Below, piece by piece: positions 1 to 9,860 of a DNA stretch of 64,000 nt. This stretch comes from Formicarius rufipectus (Eukaryota; Chordata; Aves; Passeriformes; Formicariidae). The stretch covers positions 1-64,000 of the forward strand of contig VXAU01004734.1 of assembly GCA_013399695.1 (NCBI GenBank). The letters run 5' to 3'. The notes under the pieces were generated by a model that was not told where the DNA came from, did not search any database, and worked only from the letters and a program-made list of their open reading frames with translations. Each line of letters opens with the position of its first letter. The first letter of the stretch is position 1. The position numbers and the translations under genes were made by a program.

Positions 1-3000
1 CTTAAGTTTTTTATATTCTTCACTAACTTGTTCTCCATTTATCTTTAAAGAAAAAAATAAACAAAAATCTGAATATTATAAAACATAATAACAAGAAATA
101 ACAAAAGTTTTCAGGTTTTTTGAAAACAGTAAAATTCATATGGTGCAATTTAATCTTCTTAGATTATAGACTTCTTTATATTAGAATTTTGACTTCCTAG
201 AATTTATCTTGTACACAGATCAATTTCAGGATCCTGATGACTATCCCACAGATTCAGAACATCTCACCTGCAGTACTGCATTATCTTCATAGCTGTTTTA
301 TAAACTCTCAGCAAAGAATTTCATTCTCATTTACCATCTACTGAAAATGTAAATGAAATTTAACTTTCATTTCTTGAAGCTTTCTGGTCAAATTCTTAAA
401 ACATTGTAGAGCACTGACACAAACTGAAAATATTCAGGAAATCCAATTACAACAGTAGGCACAATCTAGCACTGTGATTGAAATACTGAGATTGCTTTCA
501 CATTGTTGCTCCTAAAATGCTATAAATGCACTACTATTTAGACTCTAAGTTTATTTATACTCCATTTAAAGCTTTTAACACAGTGTTTGATGAAGGATTT
601 TAAAAAATAAGAATCTGTTCTGCTTTCTGCACTGGTTTTTAACATACTGTCATTGCATCCTTCAGCCCCAGCTATAGTGACTGCTCCTCCCCAGCTTCCT
701 CCCTGCTGTTTCTCCCTCAACACACACAGGTTTTTTTCTCTCTACCTTTTTTTTCTTCCACTTTTACCATGCCATGTAACTAAGTCAGTTCCAAACCTTC
801 TGGGAACAGAGGTAAAAAATTCAATGTACCTATAACTCCTCAGAGATCCTAAAGTCACTCAGGGGAAAAAAAAGATATTAGCAAAATTTCATATATGAGG
901 TTTTTAGAGCAGGAGGTGGTAGAAGATGGCAGGAGGTGATAAGAAATGAAAGCAAATTGACAATTCCAAAGACTATTAAAAGAATTGTGTGATTTTTCAA
1001 GGCTTTCTGACACAGCTAGTTTTGCAAAGAAAGAAGGGAGAAAGCATGCAAGTGAGTGCTCACTACATAATCTTGGTGCAATTTGCTAACCATAATAACA
1101 TGTGGCTTATGCACAACTTCATCCAGGTTTTACACAGTTACTAACTCCTTTTGAAAAAAGGCACTTGTTTAATTTTCAGTTCACAGTGTTAGGAAAAGTT
1201 AGTCAAGACCAAACAAATAGCAGACAGACTGAATTAAAGTGAAGTGCCTCACGTTAAGGGATGAGGTCTACAGGGTGAGTCTTCTTGAAGAGGAACATAG
1301 CAGCAGTTATTTGCTTTAAGGGCACTACTGTGGGTTCACGGAGCAGTCAGACTTGTTGAGGTACCATTGAAGAATGACTTATAACATGCAAGACATTTCA
1401 AAGATGTCCTGAGCCAGAAACTTAATTGTATATGAATTCCTGGAGGACAACATTTTTGTCACAAGATCTGCCATTCCTTTAACACAGTTCAAAATTTGAG
1501 TGGATAAGAAAGTGAAGAGCCTGTTTCTCTACATTTGGGTCCCCACCACTTAGATACTCATTTTCCTGTGAGGAAAATTAATTCATATTTGCTGTTTTAG
1601 GCAGAAGACTCCATGTAACTTTTAGCAGTGTCTTGGTTCAAACTGATAATGCAGGAAGAACCAATGGGCCTCTGAGAGGGACAGACTCAGTTCTTTGATT
1701 CACTGATCAGTCAGCACTTTGCCCTTGTGGAATTACAAGTCATCCACTCAAACCAAGAAAAAAAAGCAATGCGAATGCTTGCACAGAAATGCAGTATAAA
1801 ACAAAGTCTTTCCAAATCAGTATCTGATTCTTTCTCCAAAGCAGTTTTAACAGGGCAGGATACAATTTAATGCTCATTCTGATCTATGATCACAGTGTTT
1901 GTCCAGATGAAACTCCTGCTACAAAAGCAAGGGGGGTAGGAAAGGAAGAGAGTGAATAGCTTCACATCACTTCAATGTAATGTCTGAACCACCTAACCAT
2001 CTTCTCTTTCATTTCTTTAATTTTGCAGGATTATAGAGAAGCTGCTCAAGGAATTATGTACATGTGAACTAGATTACGCATTCTGCTATCACAGTATTTT
2101 CCATGACCACCTGCAGCACATGACTTTATCTCAGTTCAACATAATGTTTAACGTGTAGGTCACAGCAGACCCTGTCCCTTTGCAGAAGTTTAGCTCACAG
2201 GGCTGTAAGAACATTTCACTATGAAATATCTTTGTCTTGATATAAGCATCACATTTAAAGAATTTTTGAGTCTGTGATCAGATACAACATTGGCTACAAA
2301 AGAAAATGCATTCATGTTTTAGATTATTTTATCAAACTACAGTATCCAAAATCAATGCAAGACAGTATACTTTAGAGAATGAGCTTTCTTATGAAAATCC
2401 AGTAACAAGAATGGCATATTTTGTCAAATTTAACATATCAGACATAGAAAACACATTTATATTGTCTCACTGCTTTATCATCACATACTATATTCCATGG
2501 ATTTGGCACTCCCTAGCTTTTTATATTCGGTTATGTATAACTGTATTCCTTTCTCCTCTGAATCAATGATATGTTAGAATGTTTACTGAGTGGTTAAAAT
2601 ACATACAGATTTTGTAAAGTTTTATTTAGAAACACATAACATAGCTGTAAACAAAACCTGTCCATATTTACCTAGCTAAAATGGATTAATCTCTAAATCA
2701 TTTTATCTCTAGCCAGAGAATAAAGCTTTGGGGAGTTAAGCACTGTGGACTGGCAGAGCACTTCCCATTAAAATCTTACCCAGACCAAGTGGGGGGAAAA
2801 AAAAAAAAAGTCAAATTAAAGCTGGTTACCAAACAGATCAGCTCCAGACACTTAAACTGTAAGTATTCTGGTTAATATCGCTCACTAAAAGTAGGCATAG
2901 GCTACAAGTATTTTAAGTTATTTTCAGTTTCAGTTTGGTTTTTCTGTTACAAGATATTTTCCACCATTCCGATTAATATAAATAAAATTAAATGCTTAAG

Positions 3001-5448
3001 TTTTTCAGCATATGAAATGTAGTATTCTCCCTTTTGCTGTGAATAGGACTGCCAGAGTGAAATCGCTCATTGCTTATTACTCTGCAGGCCAAACAAATAC
3101 CAAATGTCCATGTTTGTATTTGAAATATATATAATACAGTTCTTAAGATAATCAGTGGCACAAAGGGAAGGAGGTCGGTGACAATAAAGACTTGAAAATG
3201 CATCAAGTCATCTCCAAACTTCATGCAATAAAATCTTTGTATAAAGGTTAGTTTTACTGAGCTGAATGTCTCAATGAAAGTAATCCATGGACAAAAAGTG
3301 AGACACAGATCATAGCACATTATACTGACCTCAGTGCTTACAACAGCCAGGAAATGGTCTCTGAACATTTATGACTATGCTTTACAGTATTCCACATGCT
3401 CTTTCTGGAAGACCTCACTAAGTTCATGCTAGTAGAATCCAAACAGGAGAACTGAGTACTTTCCTGCTTGCTCGTGAAACCTATGGAAGCTTCTTATACA
3501 CCAGTAAACGGTGTATTTTATAATAATTAAGAAACATTATGTGTTGAATTATAAAAAATATTGTGCAGATGAACACTGTATTCAGCCATGAAATAAACAT
3601 GAGGTGCACTGCAGGACAATGAAAAACAGCAACTTTGTATATCTGCTTTGTATTAAGCATCAGATATTTCCTGTCTCTACTTGTATTTTTCATTTCTTAT
3701 TAATGCCTCAAGAAACAAATGAAAAAACTAAGATTAAACAAAAGAAAACAAAACACCAAAAAAAAAAAAAAATCACAATAGCAAAATCCAAAATGCACCT
3801 TTGTTTCCAGGACAGAGCTCATGATAACCATCCACAAAAGTGGATGCATTGTTGTTCTAAGCAAATGAACCCAGATGTCTGGAAAAGTTCCATACCTATT
3901 ACTTGCTTTGCCCATGTATATCTTATATAAACATGTAAGAGAAGGAGAGAAAGGCAGGTATAAATCAATATTAAATGAAAGCTTTTCACACTGTGGAGAG
4001 AGTTTTTGCCCATTATAAATAGATAAACAGGGAATTTTTCCCCCTCAAAAATTCCTTTCACTTTTATTCCCAATGCTACTGACTCTGCTGACACACAGAA
4101 AACATTTTCAGTCTAGAAGCCTGACTTTTTTTAATCAACTGATTAAGCAGTATGTTTCATTTCTCCTGCAACTCAGTGAGTAGAAGAGATTACAATCCTG
4201 AAAAAACAGTATGCAACTACAGCAGTATAAAATTCTAATCAGTAATATAATTATGCAGTAATGAGGATATCTGTTAGGTTGTGGCTCTGCCTTTCAAGAG
4301 ACTTATGAAGCATTCATCACTCTTTTGGATGACGGAACAGAGTAAGTCTATGTTAATCAATGGGGGGAATTGAGGGCTACAATGTCTCTGTCAGATAAAA
4401 AGTCTGCATGAGAAAAACTGTGGAAATAACCCAACATCTAGTCTTGAAGAGTTCCATGACAGCATGAGGAAAAAAGAAGACATTTTTAAAATTTTTAGAA
4501 CAGATGCAGTTCATAAACAAGCTTTGCGTACAATGCCTAGGCTAAGCTCCATGGAGAGGATGAGAAGGCAAGGCCTTACATGTTTGAAGGCTCTGAGATT
4601 CCCCCCACCAGCAGCAATGCTTTCAAACGCACTGCCTGAACTATGCAAGTTTACTTAGGCTGTTTAGAAAAGATGGAAAAATAAAACATCGTGTCTTCTC
4701 TTTGTCAGTATGTTGATAAAGGATTATAGACAGTGTTCCATTGTTCCACAGATCCCTGCCTTCTGCTGCAAGACAGTGCCTGTTTGTGAATGGACATTTT
4801 CTGCAAAGTTCTATCTGTGCCTTGGCCAGGGCTGAAGAAGGGGCAGCTCCTCACATCCATCTGGAGGGGTGGAGTGGCAGGGCTGTTAACCAGAGTTCAG
4901 TCCCCGTCAAAGAGCTTGCTATGCTTTTATTCACTACTTCTATGTACAAAGGAACTTCAATTAGCTGTATGCTGTCTGAGACACGAGAGCCTTTGTAAGC
5001 TTCAAAGTGGCTTATAAGTAGCATTTCTGTTCCTTCACTAATGTGTGGGACTCTCCCTCCCACAGGGATATAGAACATCCATTGTAATATTCAAGAAAGC
5101 TGTATCTGAATTCTATCTGGAGCCCTGCTTTTACATAGGTTATTCATAAAACTAGCCAATTTATAGACATCTCAAGTTTGTCTCAAGAAACAAGGTAAGG
5201 TATCTTTCAAAAGATAATTCAGAATGAACTCTGTGGGTGCTGCATTACTTTCAAGCTATGTAAAGAAAGGAAAAGGGCAGTGAAACTGTGGCAGCAAGTG
5301 AGCACTGGAGCAGCAGCAGTGCTGACACAAAATGACTGCATGCACACATACTGAGGGAGGTTAAACTTGCTTCTGTCTGAGAAAGAACAAGGCTCTGGAA
5401 ATGAATCCCGCAGGCAGGACATCTCCTATAAACGTATGGAGAAAGAAG

Positions 5449-6066
5449 AATCACAGAATCAACTGGGTGGAAAGGACCTCTGAGATGATTGAGTCCAACC
5501 TTTGATCCAACACCACCTTGTCTACCAGACCATGGTACTGAGTGCCACATCCAATCTCTTCTTAAATACCTCCAGGGATGGTGACTCCATCACTTCCTTG
5601 GGCAGCCCATTGAGAGTCTGATCACTCTCACTGTAAAGAACTTCCTGATGTCCAACCTAAACCTCCCCCAGCACACCTTAAGATTGTGTCCTCTTGTTCT
5701 ACTGGGCAAAGTTGTACAGAGAGATAAGGTCTTCCCTGAGACTCCTTCAGGCTGAACAACCCCAGCTCCCTCAGGTGCTCCTCATAGTCCTTGTGCTCCA
5801 GTCCCTTTGTCAGCCTCATTGCCCTTCTCTGGACCCACTCCAGCACCTCAATATCTTTCCTGAGCTGAGGGGCCCAGAACTGGACACAACACTCATGGTG
5901 TGCCCTTACCAGTGCTGAGTACAGTGGAAGGATCACTTCCCTCATCCTGCTGGCCACATTGTTCCTGATCCAGGCCAGGATGCCACTGGCCCTCTTGGCC
6001 ACCTGGGCACACTGCTGATTCATGTTCACCCTGCTGTCCATCAGTACCCCCAGGTCTCCTTTTGCC
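5449..6066 (-). mobile_element. CR1 LINE, 5'-truncated, minus strand
   Basis: The plus strand begins CACAGAATCAACTGGGTGGA, the reverse complement of a CR1 3' end. On the minus strand a 150-codon ORF (6080-5628) covers the C-terminal end of the CR1 reverse-transcriptase protein: GDLGVLMDSRVNMNQQCA, REVILPLYSALVRAHHECC, VQFWAPQLRKDIEVLEWVQR and LRELGLFSL. CR1 is the dominant avian non-LTR retrotransposon and is usually 5'-truncated like this. The uninterrupted frame over about 400 nt suggests relatively recent insertion. It lacks the RT catalytic core and endonuclease, so it cannot move by itself. Confidence 0.93.
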
Positions 6067-8219
6067 TTAAGGAAGAACACATAATTTTATCATTTAACAC
6101 ATATTTTTGTATGTAAGGACTGGATGCCATTGCAAGTCTTGAGTACAGAATATACAAAAACATATATTGTTCTTTTAAAATATATACTTTTGTACTTTTC
6201 TAAAATCACAACAGAATCCCTCCATAAGTGCTAACTGAATGGTATTCTCCACAAAGAAATAGGGAGAAAATAAGACTGTAATGTATCTTCATAATTGGTC
6301 ACCAGGTTACAGCATCCTCACCACTAACTCAGAAAGCAGATTAGCAGCAAAGCTGAGATGCAGTACAAAGCAATTTTTACTTCTAAACTTAGACAAAAGG
6401 GGAAGTATCTTAATGACAGAAATTAAGACTCCAGAGTACATTACTCCAAAGGCTGCATCTGTTGAAAATTTCTGAAGAAATTTGGTAAAGGTCCCATTTT
6501 TTTCCAAAATAAAGACCATGTAACCATTTAAAAGAAGAGCAAGGCTGCAAAGGAAAGTACTAAAAACAGGAGCTTTTAAGAACTCGTGCAAAGTGCACAC
6601 TGTTAGAGTCACCTTTACTGCACATGCATTAAAGCAGTCTCAACCACAGGAACAGCTGCTTCTGTTCCCTTCAGATTCTTGACCTCATTCAACACACAAA
6701 AGACAACACTCTTGCTCTAAGCATGAATTAGGGATTGGTAGCAAAAACAGTAAGAGTCTTCTTCGTTTCTTGTCAAAAGTCAGAAGACACTAGAGCAAGT
6801 AGATACATTAAATACTTCCTGTAGATACAGGCAAAAAAATAAAGAAGACGAGTGAAGGGAGAAGAGGGGAAAACAAAAAATATTTAAAGTAGGATTCTAA
6901 TTTGCCTCTGACAACAGAAGTTTCTGTGCTCTGGGGGGAAAGTCCCCCAATCAACATTCCTTAAAGATGCTTGCTAACATTGAGTTGCACGTTTTCTAGC
7001 TGACCCACCTTCAACTTCAGCATCAAAGTACATTATGTTTCCAGCTAAAAGAAAAGCCATATGGAGATGAGTACTTAACCTGCAGCACTCAGTGCACCTT
7101 GAGCCCCATGGCTAAAGGGGCGTTCTAAGGGAGATTTGTCTCCCTTGGTCTAAGCTAGAGTAATTATTTTCAGTGTTCCATTAACTGAGTATCTAAACCA
7201 AATGTTTGAATAATGATGGTATTTAGAATGAAGCAGGAGAATCAAAATAGAGAAACACACTGAAAGCTAAAAGTTCCTCCAGGGCAAGTCCTAACTCTTA
7301 GCAACATTGACGGAAACCATTTAATAAGAAAGTATTCGGTAGATTAACCTGTAATTGATTTGCTCAAGCTGTCCTCAGGAGGACATCTATCACAATTATT
7401 TAAGAGCTGGGAGAGTAAAGGGCAAAGTCACAGCAATTGACCCATAAAGAGGATAGAAGATTTTTTAATTAAAAATTTAAGAGAATGTTATTCTCTGTTG
7501 ATGTTATGTGATTTTGACAACTACTAAACAAGGCAAATTAAACAGGAAAGCTGGTTTGGGGTTTTTTTGCAGTTCAAACTGCAACACTATTATTGCATCA
7601 AAATCCATCATTAAATTTAATCAAAATTCTGCTAGTCCTGCCTGGGAAGACAGTCATATCCTAAGCAGTAAAACTAGATATATATATATATTTTTTCATT
7701 TTCACATCTTCTAAGGCATAAACTTTAAATGAATGTCTGTGATTTTTATTCAGGTTCTAAACAAATTAGTTGGCTTCTTTCTATGTCCAGCATTTTCTGA
7801 TGTAGTCTCTGGAAATACTTTTTTCTTTTAGATCTTAGTCTTTTCTAATAATTTTGCACCTAAAAAAAAAGTGATAGGTAACACAGTTTAGCTGCTATTT
7901 TTTGCAGCAAAGAGTTAAGGTCTCAAAAAAATGAACTTTATTTAAAAAATCCATAGCTATTAAACCTTTAAGGGCATAATCATCTACTAGACAGTGCTTT
8001 TCCACACTTGCACATTTACAAAATGTATTATGGCAAAAAAAACCCTCTAGAACAATCATTCCTTTGATTAAGGATCTCCTTGACTTGAGTAGGCCAAGCT
8101 CTATTGTCAGTTTCACTTGCCTGGAGAGATGGCAAGAAGGATATCACCTTTCTTTTCTGCAGATGGAGACAAAACCTACTTAAAAATCACAAGGAACTCA
8201 AGTCTTCTGGTGGTGCTAT

Positions 8220-8530
8220 TTCAACATTATCAAAAATCAGCAGAGATTGTGGAACACAAACCACGCAAACAGATAAAGAGAAGAGCAGGATTGCCTCAAA
8301 CACTGAGCTGCATTTCCTCTTATTGCTGTGATACAGCTGCCTAAGTGCTTCACACTGATTTGGGGCACTGAATGTGAACATGGGACATGTGAACATTAAA
8401 TCCCTGTTGGGAATTAAAATCTGGACAGCATTAAATCTTTCTTGGATAATTCTTCATTATTTACTTCTTTCTGGTATGATTAAAAGAGGTCTCCTAAAAT
8501 CTGATCCTCTGACTTACACATCTAAATTCA
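8220..8530. repeat. Decayed copy of exon 14 region (local duplication, copy A)
   Basis: This resembles 9030-9470 in the same orientation. Shared strings include CACTGAATGTGAACATGGGAC against CACTGAACGTGAACATGGGAC, GAAGTAAATAATGAAGAATT against GAGGTAAACAAGGAAGAATT (the exon 14 donor and its intron), and CTGATCCTCT from inside exon 14. Most of the exon body is missing and the donor GT is shifted. It looks like an old tandem duplication, about 0.8 kb apart, in which the copy nearer exon 16 decayed. Confidence 0.6.
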
Positions 8531-8623
8531 CCATTTAAGTGTTCTATTTATAAACCACTGCTGTGTTAGTTGCCTGCATACACAGTTCACTTTCACATTA
8601 TTTAGGAAGTAGGAGTATCTTAC

Positions 8624-8707
8624 CAGGAATGGTTCTGTACAGCTCAGACGGGCTGCTGACCTTTTGGCTGGAGAGAATCCGCTGACGGTATAGAGGAGGT
8701 GTTGTCA
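8624..8707 (-). CDS. TNS3: TNS3 exon, disordered region (residues 860-888)
   Basis: 84 nt with acceptor TTCTCCCTTAG and donor CCTG|GTAAGA. It encodes TTPPLYRQRILSSQKVSSPS, then ELYRTIP. It is the last TNS3 coding exon I can find in the window. Conservation to mammals is low (Pro/Ser-rich with an ILSS string), and the support is the matching phases, good splice sites and position 99 nt after the previous exon. The next expected exon, the second large disordered one, is not present between 1 and 8623. Confidence 0.82.
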
Positions 8708-8768
8708 CTAAGGGAGAAGGAAAATGGCAATTCCTCTTCAGTAACAGCTAAAATGTTAATAGTGATAT

Positions 8769-8788
8769 TAAAATAAATAAATAAATAC
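8769..8788. repeat. (AAAT)n simple repeat
   Basis: About four to five AAAT units in the 99-nt intron between the last two exons, close to the upstream exon's donor. No other content is evident in that intron. Confidence 0.8.
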
Positions 8789-8806
8789 AGGTAGACAATT
8801 TCTTAC

Positions 8807-8924
8807 CATATTTCATCTCTGGTGACAGGGAGATAACTGGCATGGATGTGACAGCTTCATTTCCATTTTTTGTTTTGGAGAAGACTCCTCCATCTATTTC
8901 ATCTTGAGAATGTACAACAGCCAT
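8807..8924 (-). CDS. TNS3: TNS3 exon, disordered region (residues 821-860)
   Basis: 118 nt with acceptor TGCATTTTCTTAG and donor TATG|GTAAGA. It encodes MAVVHSQDEIDGGVFSKTKN, then GNEAVTSMPVISLSPEMKY. It aligns with the mammalian segment containing QDLDIIDGRILS and FPVSPETPY, but is strongly diverged. Phases fit on both sides and the frame is open, so I regard it as a real exon. The initial Met is internal. Confidence 0.88.
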
Positions 8925-9029
8925 CTAAGAAAATGCACAAAAAAGCAAAATTATGGTGTGAAAATTCCCACTTAGCCCTACAAAACAGTGGGGCATTCTT
9001 CATCAAATTAGTGAAGACTTTTATAATCA

Positions 9030-9284
9030 AATGTAATACAATCTACTGGTCCAGCCCAGAGATCTCAGAACACTGAAAACGTGTAAACACACAGAACAGA
9101 CAAGAACAGGACATCCTTAAACACTGAACGGCATTTCTGAGGTAACTGCAGTCATTGGTTCTTCTTGTCATAATGCAACTGCCCAATTGCTTCACATTGA
9201 TCTTGGACACTGAACGTGAACATGGGACTTCCTATTGGCCATTTGCTTCAGTAATTATTTCTTGAAAAATTCTTCCTTGTTTAC
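9030..9284. repeat. Intron part of the local duplication (copy B)
   Basis: The partner of 8220-8530. It matches over the stretch just downstream (in gene sense) of exon 14, and the similarity continues into the exon itself. Both copies share an order of blocks: an ACAAACC/AAACGTGTAAAC-like A-rich segment, AAACACTGA then GCATTTC, TGCTTCACA then TGA, the CACTGAA block, and the donor region. Confidence 0.55.
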
Positions 9285-9463
9285 CTCCTTGGTGTCCCCT
9301 ACTGCAATTGGTGATGCTGGAATTACAGCCTGGTCAGTAGCAGGAGATGTCACCCATCCACACTTGTTGCACGATGGCTGCCCGGGGACATCATTGTCGT
9401 ACTGCCCAACACTTAACTTTCTGATCCTCTTCGCAGCTACATCATCACCTTGCACACCCCCTG
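9285..9463 (-). CDS. TNS3: TNS3 exon, disordered region (residues 761-820)
   Basis: 179 nt with acceptor GTTTGTTTTCAG and donor AAGGAG|GTAAAC. It encodes AGGVQGDDVAAKRIRKLSVG, then QYDNDVPGQPSCNKCGW, and ends GDTKE. The RKLSxGQYDND motif matches mammalian TNS3, and its Ser in an R-x-x-S context is a probable kinase site. The acceptor is a tandem CAGCAG (9461-9466), so splicing could include or omit one Ala without a frameshift. A decayed copy of part of this exon appears near 8.44-8.53 kb. Confidence 0.95.
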
Positions 9464-9739
9464 CTGAAAACAAACATGCAACCTGATTAAGAAACTCTTT
9501 TTTTATTCCTCCAGTTAGAGCTGTTAAAGCAAACTTCGCTATTGTTGTGCCTGTAGTGATTCTACCGAAGAAAGTTCATGAAATAACTGTTTTACAAAAA
9601 CCACATAGGTGCGGGGTGGGGGGAGGAAATACCAGCTGCAGTTAGCATTGCTGACACTAGTTGGGACACACTGGCAGTAGCCAGCCCTGACTCTAGAGCA
9701 GTCAATCAAGCAGCGTGTTCCCACTGAAGCTCATTTTTC

Positions 9740-9860
9740 AAGCCGCACCCCCAGTGCCACGGGAAGAGCTTTGCCAGCAGGGGCCGCTCCCGGCGCTCCG
9801 ATGGGAAACCATCGCTGCGGTGCACGAATGCGCTTTCCCCCATCTCTCCATCCGCCCCAG
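9740..9860. promoter_or_regulatory. CpG-rich patch, possible internal promoter or enhancer
   Basis: Roughly ten CpGs in about 120 nt, whereas surrounding intron has almost none. It includes GCCGCTCCCGGCGCTCCG and, on the minus strand, a GGGGCGG SP1-like box (reverse of CCGCCCC near 9850). A perfect inverted repeat CGATGG-gaaa-CCATCG lies at 9799-9814. It sits about 280-400 nt upstream of exon 14 in gene orientation, where a promoter for a shorter C-terminal transcript could be. There is no direct evidence of transcription. Confidence 0.3.

Larger units (their letters stand above)
1..8623 (-). other. TNS3: Large TNS3 intron (3' part beyond window)
   Basis: No exon of the second large disordered region or of the SH2 domain is visible here. 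Recognised content is one CR1 copy (5449-6066), a decayed duplicate of exon 14 and nearby intron (about 8220-8530), short AT runs (7677-7695) and A-runs (2796-2811, 3758-3772). A 126-codon sense ORF at 2988-3368 has no recognisable motif and looks like chance. 1-2980, 3370-5440 and 6070-8200 otherwise show only unique AT-rich sequence. Confidence 0.8.

Noticed and set aside
2988..3368. 126-codon sense ORF in the last intron
   Set aside because: Hydrophobic, Phe/Ile/Cys-rich translation of AT-rich DNA with no splice-phase fit to TNS3 and no family resemblance.
4741..4998. Overlapping short ORFs on both strands near 4.8-5.0 kb
   Set aside because: Less AT-rich sequence lengthens frames in several registers at once. 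No motif, start context or homology supports any of them.
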